Positions 16,449 through 24,777 of a stretch of 30,264 nt of DNA are shown here, piece by piece (position 1 is the first letter of the stretch; every line of letters starts with the position of its first letter). The notes under the pieces are model-generated. The model made no database searches, was not told the origin of the DNA, and was given only the letters and a program-made list of their open reading frames with translations. This DNA comes from an uncultured Lachnospiraceae bacterium (GTDB lineage Bacteria; Bacillota; Clostridia; Lachnospirales; Lachnospiraceae): positions 1 through 30,264 of the forward strand of contig CAJTRU010000006.1 of the NCBI GenBank assembly GCA_910579085.1. Direction: 5' to 3'. Position numbers and translations under genes: made by a program.

Positions 16449-17222
16449 TTATAACTTGCCGACTTCAGTAACAGCTTTGCCGATAAGGTTATCCTGTGTC
16501 TGTATCATTTTTTGTCCTGCTTCATATGCACGTGTAATTGTAATCATTGAAACCATCTGGTCAATAACATTTACATTGGACTGCTCAGTAAAGCCTTGCA
16601 GCATACCTGCATAAGCCTGCTTTACAGTTGCCCCGTTTACTGCCTTGTACATATTTTCACCATAAAGTTCAAGATAGTTATAATCCTCAAAGTCTGTAAG
16701 TGCAATAGTGTCCACCAGAACACCATCTGCATAAACTGCACCACTGTTTTTAATTGCAATCTCTGTTGCATCAACAGGGACTTGCAAATCACCACTTGCA
16801 CTCTGAAGATGGTTGCCATCGCAGTCAACTATAAAACCATCCCTTGTTACAGTAAACCTGCCATTACGTGTATACATTGTTTCATCATTGCCATTGGCAT
16901 CTGTAACCCTCATCGTGAAGAAACCATCACCTTCAATAGCAATATCATATGTATTGCCTGTTTCCCTTAAAGAACCCTGTGTCCAGTCCATATATGTTTC
17001 ACCTATCTTAACACCAAGGTTCATATTGCCAATTGGCTCATCAAGGTATGCATTAGAACCATCCCTTATCTTAATTGCCATCATATCTTTAAAAGACTGG
17101 CTTGTAACATTCTCTGCCTTATAACCAACCGTAGCTGAATTAGCCAGGTTATTAGAAATAATATCCAGCCTCTTTTGTTCATTAATCATACCTGTATATG
17201 CAGTGTATAATCCTCTGACCAT
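16449..17222 (-). CDS. flgF: Flagellar rod protein FlgF (FlhO-like)
   Basis: The 257-residue protein begins MVRGLYTAYTGM, with SNNLANSATVGYKAE near the N-terminus. It ends with DQMVSMITITRAYEAGQKMI, the same layout as FlgG but a different paralog. Family members form the proximal rod. Its place between mreB/mbl and flgG matches flhO in Bacillus subtilis. A GGGG ribosome binding site lies about seven bases before the ATG. A possible sigma-D promoter lies about 130 bases upstream, so it may be a late flagellar gene expressed apart from mbl. Confidence 0.9.
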   Translation of the reverse strand: MVRGLYTAYTGMINEQKRLDIISNNLANSATVGYKAENVTSQSFKDMMAIKIRDGSNAYLDEPIGNMNLGVKIGETYMDWTQGSLRETGNTYDIAIEGDGFFTMRVTDANGNDETMYTRNGRFTVTRDGFIVDCDGNHLQSASGDLQVPVDATEIAIKNSGAVYADGVLVDTIALTDFEDYNYLELYGENMYKAVNGATVKQAYAGMLQGFTEQSNVNVIDQMVSMITITRAYEAGQKMIQTQDNLIGKAVTEVGKL

Positions 17223-17347
17223 CTATAAATCCCCTTCCACACTTCCAGACATAGTGCCTGTGCTTCCACAGACAATACGTAAAATACGTAGAATTAACAA
17301 GTTATTACGTTACATATATATAAATATATAAATTTGCCCACATTAAT

Positions 17348-17375
17348 ATATCGTCACATTTTATTAAACCAATTA
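17348..17375 (-). promoter_or_regulatory. Candidate sigma-D (flagellar) promoter of flgF
   Basis: On the minus strand GACGATAT (17355-17348) differs in one base from the GCCGATAT -10 element of sigma-D, and TAAT (17375-17372) lies 16 bases upstream, near the TAAA -35. Bacillus flhO-flhP has a sigma-D promoter at the same place. The spacing and -35 are imperfect. Confidence 0.35.
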
Positions 17376-17405
17376 GCATATAACAGCCTTATATGCCCCA
17401 ATTGG
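17369..17405 (-). terminator. Hairpin after mreB/mbl, probable terminator
   Basis: CCAATT (17369-17374) pairs with AATTGG (17400-17405), and GCATATAA (17376-17383) with TTATATGC (17389-17396). On the minus strand it is followed by TTTAATAAAA. It sits 33 bases after the mreB/mbl stop and overlaps the -35 of the candidate flgF promoter. Confidence 0.6.
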
Positions 17406-17438
17406 TTACATTTACCATTAATTTTATCAAACTTCTGG

Positions 17439-18437
17439 TTAATCATTGTCATCACGTTTGCCGCTAAGAAATTCCACAAACTTGCCAGTACCTACTGCAA
17501 CAGCAGTCATAGGGTCCTCGGCAGTCATAGTTGTAATGCCTGTCCTTTCTTCTATAAGCTCCTCAAGCCCATATAAAAGGCTGCCGCCACCTGTAAGCAC
17601 AATTCCCCTGTCAGCAACATCTGCTGCAAGTTCAGGAGGTGTCTTTTCAAGTACACTGTGTACAGCCTCAACTATCTGTGATGTAATTTCTTTTAATGCT
17701 TCAAGGGTTTCATCAGATGTTACTGTTATAGTCTTAGGAAGGCCAGTAACAAGATTGCGCCCCCTTACGTCCATAGTTTCAACTTCAGGACGTTTATATG
17801 CTGAACCAATTTTAACCTTTATATCTTCTGCTGTCCTTTCACCTATAAGAAGGTTATGTGTTTTACGCATATAGCGTACAATGGCTTCGTCAAAGTCATC
17901 ACCTGCAACCTTAATAGATGTGCTGACTACTGTGCCTCCAAGTGAGATAACAGCAATATCAGCAGTACCGCCTCCTATATCTACAATCATATTGCCACAT
18001 GGCCTTGCAATGTCAATTCCTGCACCAATAGCAGCTGCTATTGGCTCTTCTATAATAGCTACTTCCCTTGCTCCTGCTTCATATGTTGCGTCTTCTACAG
18101 CTTTCTTCTCAACTTCTGTCACCCCGCTTGGCACACACACACTTATACGTGGTTTCCTGAAACGGGTCTTTCCACATGATTTCTGTATAAAATAACGAAG
18201 CATCTTTTCAGTTACAGTATAATCAGATATAACTCCCTGGCGTAATGGACGCACTGCAACAATATTGCCTGGTGTACGGCCAAGCATAAGCCTCGCATCT
18301 TCCCCAATAGCTTTAATCTTATTAGTATCCCTGTCAAATGCAACAACTGAAGGTTCTCTTAAAACAACACCTTTACCCTTTATATATACAAGCACATTAG
18401 CTGTGCCAAGGTCAATTCCGATATCACTGCCAACCAT
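17439..18437 (-). CDS. mreB: Actin-like cell shape protein MreB/Mbl
   Basis: The 332-residue protein forms membrane-bound filaments that guide wall synthesis. It has phosphate-1 DIGIDLGTANVLVY, phosphate-2 MIVDIGGGTADIAVIS and adenosine motif IVLTGGGSLLYG. The position before flgF/flgG matches mbl rather than mreB of Bacillus (no mreC/mreD here), so Mbl is likely. GGAG lies eight bases before the ATG. A likely terminator hairpin separates it from flgF. Confidence 0.93.
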   Translation of the reverse strand: MVGSDIGIDLGTANVLVYIKGKGVVLREPSVVAFDRDTNKIKAIGEDARLMLGRTPGNIVAVRPLRQGVISDYTVTEKMLRYFIQKSCGKTRFRKPRISVCVPSGVTEVEKKAVEDATYEAGAREVAIIEEPIAAAIGAGIDIARPCGNMIVDIGGGTADIAVISLGGTVVSTSIKVAGDDFDEAIVRYMRKTHNLLIGERTAEDIKVKIGSAYKRPEVETMDVRGRNLVTGLPKTITVTSDETLEALKEITSQIVEAVHSVLEKTPPELAADVADRGIVLTGGGSLLYGLEELIEERTGITTMTAEDPMTAVAVGTGKFVEFLSGKRDDND

Positions 18438-18605
18438 TAATTTTCTCCTTTCAACGCAACTTACAACTCTATTTTTTCCAAAGTTAAACTAAATTAAACA
18501 TACACTTAAACATTATATACCATTTATTGCAAATTTAAAAGTGGATTTTTTATAAATTTCCATACAGGCATTGCATTACCTGTTGTTTTTATCATAATAC
18601 ACCTT

Positions 18606-18634
18606 TTGACTAAAATGCCAGCTTGTTTTATAAT
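18606..18634 (+). promoter_or_regulatory. Sigma-A promoter of the 18681 gene
   Basis: TTGACT (18606-18611) and TATAAT (18629-18634) are separated by 17 bases, a near-consensus pair. Transcription would begin near 18641, about 40 bases before the start codon, which has GGAGG in front of it. Confidence 0.8.
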
Positions 18635-18680
18635 ATAATTTGTATAAAACCACAAAACATGCCAGACTGGAGGCGTTTAT

Positions 18681-19145
18681 ATGCAAAATTCCAAAAAAAT
18701 AAACAAAGAAATATCACTTATAAGCAGGTATGCAGGTTTAAAATATTCTAAATATGTACTGCTTATATTACTTGCAATTATATATTTTCCAATGCGTGCA
18801 ACACCAACATATATTTTCCTGGCAGCAATTTTTACACCAATGTTCCTTGGGCTTGTTGCCAGCATTTCACAAAACCAGCAGGATACAGAAGAATTTGCCC
18901 TTCCATATACAGCAGAAAAATATAATTTTACAACAACCAGATATAAAAACGAAAAATATGGGTATCTGCTGAATTGTTTCCTGCTTCTTTTGTGGCAAGC
19001 TAATATAAACCTGCACAACCTTTATATAATGCCTCTTAAAACTGTTCCTGCATTTATAATTATTGTTTACACTTTAGTACGCATAGTTACTGGAATTTTT
19101 ATTAAATATAAAATTAAATATGGTTTTATAAACCTTAACCTGTAA
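18681..19145 (+). CDS. Small multi-pass membrane protein, unknown function
   Basis: The 154-residue protein is not recognised. It has hydrophobic segments at about 26-40, 43-62, 96-110 and 119-140, so probably three or four membrane spans. A polar, charged loop (about 63-95) and a Lys-rich end complete it. GGAGG lies eight bases before the ATG, and a near-consensus promoter is upstream, so the gene looks genuine. It is alone between divergent mreB/mbl and a convergent gene, with a shared terminator after it. Confidence 0.75.
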   Translation: MQNSKKINKEISLISRYAGLKYSKYVLLILLAIIYFPMRATPTYIFLAAIFTPMFLGLVASISQNQQDTEEFALPYTAEKYNFTTTRYKNEKYGYLLNCFLLLLWQANINLHNLYIMPLKTVPAFIIIVYTLVRIVTGIFIKYKIKYGFINLNL

Positions 19146-19170
19146 AAACCACACCATCTGAAAACAATAT

Positions 19171-19217
19171 AAAAGATGGCAGGATAAATACTCTAATTAC
19201 TTATCTTACCATCTTTT
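19171..19217. terminator. Bidirectional terminator between convergent genes
   Basis: AAAAGATGG (19171-19179) pairs with CCATCTTTT (19209-19217), with GGATAA/TTATCT pairing inside. It has an A-run on one side and a T-run on the other, so it serves the 18681 gene (+) and the 19281 gene (-). Confidence 0.85.
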
Positions 19218-19280
19218 TATGTCATATTTATATATTTTATATTACTTTTATATTACTTTTTAATTAAGAATTATCATGCA

Positions 19281-19889
19281 TCAGACATGTCCTAAGCCAC
19301 TTTCAATATTACTTATGTAACCATCAAAATCAAATTCTTCAAAAGCCTCTGCTGGTGAAACCATCTGTGGCAGGCCTGCCACTCCAGAAACCCCTGTTTC
19401 CTGTGCCTGTGCTGTACCAGAAGATAAATTCTTATTTAATGCCTGTGCTGTTAATGAGGATTTATCCATAAAATACTGGTAAATTTCCTGTACAGTTTTG
19501 TATGAATTTGTTGTGGACTCGCCTGCTTCCTCTGCTTCCTCAAGTGCTTCTGAAAGCTTCTGTGCCATATTGCCTGCCTCACTTGTTTCTGCATTAAGGT
19601 AAAGCTTCAAAATAGAAGAAAAGCTTGATACCATGCCAAGAGAGCCAAGTCCGTCACTGCCAGAAATCCCAAGGGATGAACCAAGAAGTGATGAAATCCC
19701 TGATAAAGAACCTGCCTGGTTTACCATACCCATAAGCCCTGATAATCCAAGGCCGCCAGAGTCCTGTGTACTATTGCCTGCCAGGGCATTAAACATAGTG
19801 CTCGCTGAATTATTATTTATTAAATACTGGTAATATAAATCTTTCTCACTAAGGGATGATAATGCACCTATAGCTGATAAATCTGCCAT
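19281..19889 (-). CDS. Gly/Ser-rich protein with acidic helical region, unknown function
   Basis: The 202-residue protein is not recognised. A polar start (MADLSAIGALSSLSEKDLYYQYLINN) is broken here by no obvious signal peptide. It is followed by a Gly/Ser/Leu-rich stretch (about 40-90) with GLGLSGLMGM and SGISSLLGSSLG, then an acidic helix (KLSEALEEAEEAGES) and a Gln/Ala-rich tail. The frame extends to 19952, but GGAGGTGG just before the ATG at 19889 fixes the start. Its make-up resembles exported flagellar or surface proteins, but this is only a guess. It is a single-gene unit. Confidence 0.7.
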   Translation of the reverse strand: MADLSAIGALSSLSEKDLYYQYLINNNSASTMFNALAGNSTQDSGGLGLSGLMGMVNQAGSLSGISSLLGSSLGISGSDGLGSLGMVSSFSSILKLYLNAETSEAGNMAQKLSEALEEAEEAGESTTNSYKTVQEIYQYFMDKSSLTAQALNKNLSSGTAQAQETGVSGVAGLPQMVSPAEAFEEFDFDGYISNIESGLGHV

Positions 19890-19988
19890 ATTTCCACCTC
19901 CATTAAAACCAATTAATACATGTATATTAACACAAAATATAATAAAATCCAAGACAATTTAGTTACATAATGTTATAATATGATACCA

Positions 19989-20046
19989 GGGCCAAAAACA
20001 GATAGCAATGCATGTTTACATGCAAATTGCTATCTGCTTTTGACCC
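19989..20046. repeat. Long near-perfect hairpin in a divergent gap
   Basis: CAGATAGCAAT (19999-20009) pairs with ATTGCTATCTG (20026-20036), and GCATGT with ACATGC inside it. Outside, GGG and CAAAA pair with TTTTG and CCC, giving a stem of about 25 pairs. It stands between divergent start sites, where a terminator would not be expected. Confidence 0.7.
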
Positions 20047-20139
20047 GCTAAACACCGGCAAGAAGCAGATTTGCTTGCAAATATGCGGGATTGGAGGTGT
20101 TTGCAGGATTGCGGGAATTGCATAGCAATGTAGCAATCC
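20044..20139 (+). promoter_or_regulatory. Folded leader of the AraC-type gene with pseudoknot order
   Basis: CCCGC (20044-20048) pairs with GCGGG (20085-20089) and AAACACC (20050-20056) with GGTGTTT (20096-20102), in the order A-B-A'-B', which is a pseudoknot topology. ATTTGC/GCAAAT (20069-20082) forms a hairpin within. A further stem, GGATTGC/GCAATCC (20106-20139) with ATTGC/GCAAT inside, follows. It ends about 50 bases before the start codon. Confidence 0.5.
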
Positions 20140-20189
20140 GTAACATAATAATCTTTAAAAACAGCAAAAAAGCAGGTGTAAATTATACT

Positions 20190-21065
20190 ATGGACAGAAC
20201 CAGCCAGCAAAAAGAATTAATTTTTAATATAAACAAACCACTTATTTTTAACTGGACAGGTGAATTTAAAGCCCCTTCTGCCAACTGGAGCCATCTGTCA
20301 CGTACTCTTTATGATTATGAGCTTATGTTTGTAACTAATGGCACTCTTTATATAAAATCAGATGATACAAAATATGAAATCCCTGAAGGCAGTTTTATTA
20401 TCCTGCCACCACTTGTACTACAGCAAGGTTATAAACCATCATGTTGTACTTTCTACTGGCTTCATTTTGCCCAGAACGAAGGTGAAGTAATGTTTTATGG
20501 CCCGGACTGTGCCAGCAAAGAATACCGGGTATGCGCCAATGGACAGCTCCGTACAGAATACCTTATACTTCCAATGTCTGGCGCTGTCCCCTCACCAGAA
20601 CGGCTAACTGTAATGTTCAAACAGCTTCTTGACTCCGAAAAGCGCTACCAGAATAAAAGTTATAATGATTTTTATGTAACATCCATTCTTCTTGAACTAA
20701 AAAGCCAGCTTCTTGAAACTTATAACCAGACACCCGTATCTGAAATCCATAACAGGCTTTGTAATAATATAAAAGAATATATAAGCTGGCATATTTGCGA
20801 ACCTGTCACAGTTGCAGGAATTGCCAGCTACTATGGTTATAATGCACGTTATCTTTCTGCACTTTTTAAAAGCTGTACAGGAATTGCTATTAAAGATTAT
20901 ATTATAAATGCCAAAACCATGCAGGCCAAAAAACTACTTGAAGAAACCAGCAGCACAATATCCCAGATTGCTTACAGCATGGGCTTCCAGGATAACCACA
21001 ACTTTTCAAAATACTTTAAAAAATCAACAGGACTGACACCCTCAGAATACAGAAACCTTTTTTAA
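20190..21065 (+). CDS. AraC-family transcriptional regulator
   Basis: The 291-residue protein has an N-terminal cupin-like sensor part (about 1-140; PEGSFIILPPLVLQQGYKPS is typical). The C-terminal double helix-turn-helix of AraC consists of VAGIASYYGYNARYLSALFK, then the hallmark ISQIAYSMGFQDNHNFSKYF and KKSTGLTPSEYR. The frame is open to 20091, but the ATG at 20190, with AGCAGGTG about 11 bases upstream, is the better start. The sensor domain suggests a sugar-like ligand, but no transport or catabolic genes adjoin it. It ends in a four-base overlap with the convergent 21062 gene. Confidence 0.88.
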   Translation: MDRTSQQKELIFNINKPLIFNWTGEFKAPSANWSHLSRTLYDYELMFVTNGTLYIKSDDTKYEIPEGSFIILPPLVLQQGYKPSCCTFYWLHFAQNEGEVMFYGPDCASKEYRVCANGQLRTEYLILPMSGAVPSPERLTVMFKQLLDSEKRYQNKSYNDFYVTSILLELKSQLLETYNQTPVSEIHNRLCNNIKEYISWHICEPVTVAGIASYYGYNARYLSALFKSCTGIAIKDYIINAKTMQAKKLLEETSSTISQIAYSMGFQDNHNFSKYFKKSTGLTPSEYRNLF

Positions 21066-21766
21066 CTGTCTGGCTGGAACAAAAGATAAATTTCCTCTTT
21101 GCCTCCTTGCGAATTAACAAATGCCAGTGACGAATAATCCATGTTATTATTTTTTAACAAAGCAAGAAACATTTTCTGTTTATTATCATTATAAACATTG
21201 CTTATACTAATATATTTTTTAGTTTGTATTTGTTTCTGGCTTCCTTTTTCTTCTTCCCATAAATCTATTTTGCCCAGAGCAAAAACAGCTTTTTCATAAG
21301 ATTGTTCCATAACATCATAAATAAACTTCCTTTTATCTACACTGTCAATATAAATACTGTTTCCATCAGAAGAAACATAGACAAATGTAGCATTGCTTCC
21401 CTGAAGGCCTCCAAGCCCGTTCTGTTTAAAATCAAAATATCCATCAAGTTTTCCAGATACCAGATTAAATATATAAATCCCATTATCATCGTAAATAATT
21501 ACTTTCTTTTCATCAGCAAAGCCAAGTCTTGGCATATCTGCACCAAAATTACTTTTTGAAACTTCTTTTAATTTCCTGTCTAAATCAGGATTACTAGAAG
21601 GCAGCACAGAACTTTCCACTATATTTTTTTTAGAATTATTGCTATTTTTATTATTATTTTGTATATATTTATATAAAATAAAACAGCCCGTTAATGCCAG
21701 AACAGCCAAAACTGTTACAACAAAAAACCATATTTTTTTATTACTCTGGCTTTCATTCCCTGCCAT
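21062..21766 (-). CDS. Single-pass membrane-anchored protein, unknown function
   Basis: The 234-residue protein is not recognised. It has a polar start, one membrane helix (about 12-33, WFFVVTVLAVLALTGCFILY), an Asn/Ser/Lys-rich linker, and an extracellular part. That part has short strands such as KKVIIYDDNGIYIFNL and TFVYVSSDGNSIYIDS, which hint at a beta-propeller-like fold. A Cys in the helix is not a lipobox. GGAGG lies six bases before the ATG. It is 37 bases downstream of recJ and probably co-transcribed with it. Confidence 0.75.
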   Translation of the reverse strand: MAGNESQSNKKIWFFVVTVLAVLALTGCFILYKYIQNNNKNSNNSKKNIVESSVLPSSNPDLDRKLKEVSKSNFGADMPRLGFADEKKVIIYDDNGIYIFNLVSGKLDGYFDFKQNGLGGLQGSNATFVYVSSDGNSIYIDSVDKRKFIYDVMEQSYEKAVFALGKIDLWEEEKGSQKQIQTKKYISISNVYNDNKQKMFLALLKNNNMDYSSLAFVNSQGGKEEIYLLFQPDS

Positions 21767-21803
21767 ATTACACCTCCATGTTTTAAAATTATATTACCCA
21801 GCC

Positions 21804-23543
21804 CTATCTGCAATCCAATATTTTAAATTGTATATTTCCATACATCCCGTTTATATCAGGAACATATAATATATCTAACTCTTGCCCGCAAATCCCGTTT
21901 TTCATAGACTGCCATACATCATTTCCATACCGGCTGCATACTGCACTTCCTGTACATTTTTCTGCATTAAAATCAACTGCATCAAATATCTTTCCTTCAT
22001 CTTCAAGCTTAATCCTTGCAATCTGGTTTTCCTTTCCACACATATGGACAGATTTTATAATAACACCACGCTTTGCAAAAACAGCCCTGCTATTGGCTTC
22101 CCCAAATGGTTCAAGCCACTTAAGCTGTGTGACCAGTTCCTGGCTTACATCTGCCAGTTTTACTTCTTTATCAAACACAACTTTTTCTATAAGTTCATCT
22201 GGCAGCAATGTACACTGGCTGTTTAAAGTGCTGCGGAATTTACTAAGATTTTCTTCTGGAAGTGAAAATCCTGCTGCCATTGCATGTCCTCCAAATTCAG
22301 TTAAAAGTTCCTGGCATTTCATTAATTCTGACTGCATATGGTAGCCTGGAACAGAACGCCCTGAACCCTTTAAGCCCCGTTCAGCCTTTGTAAGTATATA
22401 TACAGGCCTGTAATACTTTTCACGCACCCTGCCTGCCACAATTCCTGCCACACTCTCATGGCAGTTTTCAAGATAGATAACAAGGACTGGTTCTTTTTGT
22501 ATATCAAAACTTCCAACCTGCCTGTCTGCTTCAGCTTCAGCCCTGGCTGTCATTTCCTTTCTCTCATTATTATAATTAACAAGCTCCTGCGCACGGATTA
22601 CAGCATCCTCTTCATTATCTGCAAGTAAAAGTTCCATTCCCTTTGACGCGTCTGACAGCCTGCCCGCTGCATTAATACATGGCCCTATCCTGAACCCAAG
22701 GTCTCCTGCATAAATATCCCTGTCAAGCTGTAATTCATTTAAGAGTGCATTAATTCCTTTATTCTTTAAAATGCTTCTGTCTGAAAGCAGTTTTAGCCCG
22801 TTACTGACAATAATCCTGTTTTCATCTGACAGCGGCACAACGTCACATACTGTAGCTATTGCAGCAAATGGAAGCAGTTCTTCAATATAACTTTTATTAT
22901 TTTCCTGTTCAAATATATAGCTTAAAACCTTATATGCCACTCCTGCCCCGCACAACTGCGGAAATGGATAATTACAATCTGGCTGCTTTGGGTTTACAAC
23001 TGCATCTGCTACAGGAATAACAGGAATACCATCTTCCGATGGTACTTCATGGTGGTCTGTAAGAATATATGTAATGCCGGACTCCTTTGCCCTGAGTGCT
23101 GCATCCGTTGCCGAAATACCATTATCACATGTAATTATAGTACCAGCCCCGTCAGAATATGCTTCATCAACCATATAGCTGCGTATGCCATAACCATCTT
23201 TTACACGGTGTGGAATTCTGTAATCTGCATTACCTCCCAGCATAGAAATTCCCTTAACTAATATATATGTAGACATTATCCCGTCAACATCATAATCCCC
23301 TATTACCCTGGTTTTAATGCCTTTTGTTATAGAATTCTTTAACAAGGAAGCTGCTTTTACCAGGTCTTTCATAAGTTCCGGTTTATACATAAGTTCCAAA
23401 TCTGGAAAAAGGTACTTGTCCATTGCTTCCCATGTATACAGTCCCCTTTTAACAAGAACCTCTGCAAATATTTCTGTTACATTATAACGCGATGCAATCT
23501 TGGCAATATCAGCATTGCACCTTTTACTTACCCATCGTTTCAA
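21804..23543 (-). CDS. recJ: Single-stranded-DNA exonuclease RecJ
   Basis: RecJ degrades single-stranded DNA 5'-3' in recombination and mismatch repair. The 579-residue protein has the DHH-family motifs VIGDYDVDG (Asp83/85/87) and TDHH (163-165), the CDVVPL motif, and the DHHA1 motif FGGHAMAAGFSLP (418-425 core). The start codon is TTG, with GGAGAGG about eight bases upstream. A strong extended -10 promoter precedes it. The length is normal for RecJ; no related repair genes are adjacent. Confidence 0.94.
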   Translation of the reverse strand: MKRWVSKRCNADIAKIASRYNVTEIFAEVLVKRGLYTWEAMDKYLFPDLELMYKPELMKDLVKAASLLKNSITKGIKTRVIGDYDVDGIMSTYILVKGISMLGGNADYRIPHRVKDGYGIRSYMVDEAYSDGAGTIITCDNGISATDAALRAKESGITYILTDHHEVPSEDGIPVIPVADAVVNPKQPDCNYPFPQLCGAGVAYKVLSYIFEQENNKSYIEELLPFAAIATVCDVVPLSDENRIIVSNGLKLLSDRSILKNKGINALLNELQLDRDIYAGDLGFRIGPCINAAGRLSDASKGMELLLADNEEDAVIRAQELVNYNNERKEMTARAEAEADRQVGSFDIQKEPVLVIYLENCHESVAGIVAGRVREKYYRPVYILTKAERGLKGSGRSVPGYHMQSELMKCQELLTEFGGHAMAAGFSLPEENLSKFRSTLNSQCTLLPDELIEKVVFDKEVKLADVSQELVTQLKWLEPFGEANSRAVFAKRGVIIKSVHMCGKENQIARIKLEDEGKIFDAVDFNAEKCTGSAVCSRYGNDVWQSMKNGICGQELDILYVPDINGMYGNIQFKILDCR

Positions 23544-23577
23544 AACACTTTCCTCTCCTTTGTTTATTTCAGTTTAT

Positions 23578-23605
23578 ATTATAACATATAAATACTTTGT
23601 TTCAA
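23578..23605 (-). promoter_or_regulatory. Promoter of recJ with extended -10
   Basis: On the minus strand TTGAAA (23605-23600) is followed, after 16 bases, by TGTTATAAT (-10 at 23583-23578). The TG motif one base before TATAAT makes it an extended -10. The start codon lies about 30 bases beyond the expected transcription start. Confidence 0.75.
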
Positions 23606-23634
23606 CAAATTTTGTATCCCTGCTATAGTTATCG

Positions 23635-24135
23635 TAATTTCCAGTTATCTTGGGTTTGTGTTTTTGTGAATTGACGGACGGTTTCTGTGCCAGAGCCAGA
23701 ATATTCCATACAGGGGTATGCTTCCACTATAGTACAATGCCATTAAGTTAAGGAGGCTTGTTTAAAAATAGTATAATTACTGAAGCTGGCAAATCCAAAG
23801 TGTCTTCCATGAACAAAGCACGCTTTCGCTGGTTTGGCAAGGGCTCGCACGCAATGGTGCATAAAGCCCCCAATGTTCCTGCGGAACATTTAACACGGGG
23901 CTTAAGCACCAGCGGCTTCGTACAGCTTGTTCATGTAAGCACATTTGGAATTTGCCAGCTAATCTAATCTTTGGCACTTTCCAAAAACATTCCTGTCAAA
24001 ACCCTTAACTAAATGACATTGTGCTATGATGAGCCAGTAGTCCCCCTTTAACGGAATAATTACTGGCATCTGACACGCAAAACCTGTCACCCGCAATCTT
24101 CAACAAAAAACAGAATAACCAAATAACTGTAAATT
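23635..24135. repeat. Palindromic element, unit 1 (about 500 bp)
   Basis: The element begins with TAATTTCCAGTTAT (23635-23648) and ends with the near-inverse AATAACTGTAAATT (24122-24135). Outer arms of about 110 bp are diverged inverted copies of each other. The core (23784-23960) is a long hairpin: the 33-base arm from AGCTGGCAAATCC pairs with the arm ending GGAATTTGCCAGCT, interior AAGCCCC pairs with GGGGCTT, and the tip is AATGTTCC/GGAACATT (23872-23890). It contains only short frames without ribosome binding sites. Confidence 0.8.
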
Positions 24136-24258
24136 GGGTAGGTGGGAATTATTCTGCTAGTCACTTATTATACAGTGCAGTAGTTATTGTTGTACAAACA
24201 TTAATACAAAAGGGATATCATTAAACTTCCGTTTGTCTAAATCACCTGCCCCACACCA
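24136..24258. other. Spacer between the two palindromic units
   Basis: This stretch of 123 bases has no gene, promoter of note or clear repeat. It does not match the elements on either side. Confidence 0.5.
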
Positions 24259-24777
24259 TAATTTCCAGTTATAATATTTATTTTGCATGTATGTTATATT
24301 TTTTATGTTTGTTGCGTACAGCAGGTTTTAGGTGTTCCATCTAATATTATTCCATGACAGGGATACTATGCACTATTGTAGCACAATATCATTTAGTTAA
24401 AAGTTTATGTAGAAAATATTTTTATAAATTGCCAAAGAGCAGACTGGCTGGCAAATTCCAAATGTGCTTACATGAACAAGCTGTACGAAGCCGCTGGTGC
24501 TTAAGCCCTGTATTTTAGGGCTTTATGCACCACTGCGTGCGAGCCCTGGCCAAACAAGCGGAAGCGTGCTTTGTTCATGTAAGACACTTTGGATTTGACA
24601 GCTTCAGTAATTATGCTATTTTTAAACAAGCCTCCTTAACTTAATTACATTGTTTTATATCGGCGTAGCGCAATGCGTGCAAAAGCCATGTCTCTGACAT
24701 GCTTTCTGGAATGGAATAATTTAGTGGAACACCAGAAACCCTGCGTCCGTCTTGCCAAAAAGAATAACTGGAAATTA
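24259..24777. repeat. Palindromic element, unit 2 (about 520 bp, inverted)
   Basis: The element begins TAATTTCCAGTTAT (24259-24272) and ends ATAACTGGAAATTA (24764-24777), exact inverse ends. Read on the minus strand it matches unit 1 from arm through core to arm. Core arms are at 24446-24481 and 24571-24604. Interior AAGCCCT (24503-24509) pairs with AGGGCTT (24517-24523). An outer hairpin CATGTC/GACATG (24687-24701) also occurs. The following stretch to 24919 holds nothing further that is recognisable. Confidence 0.8.

Noticed and set aside
23758..23977. Short open frames of 66-69 codons on both strands within palindromic unit 1
   Set aside because: They run through the hairpin core, lack a properly spaced ribosome binding site, and mirror each other because the DNA is a palindrome. 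They are not credible genes.
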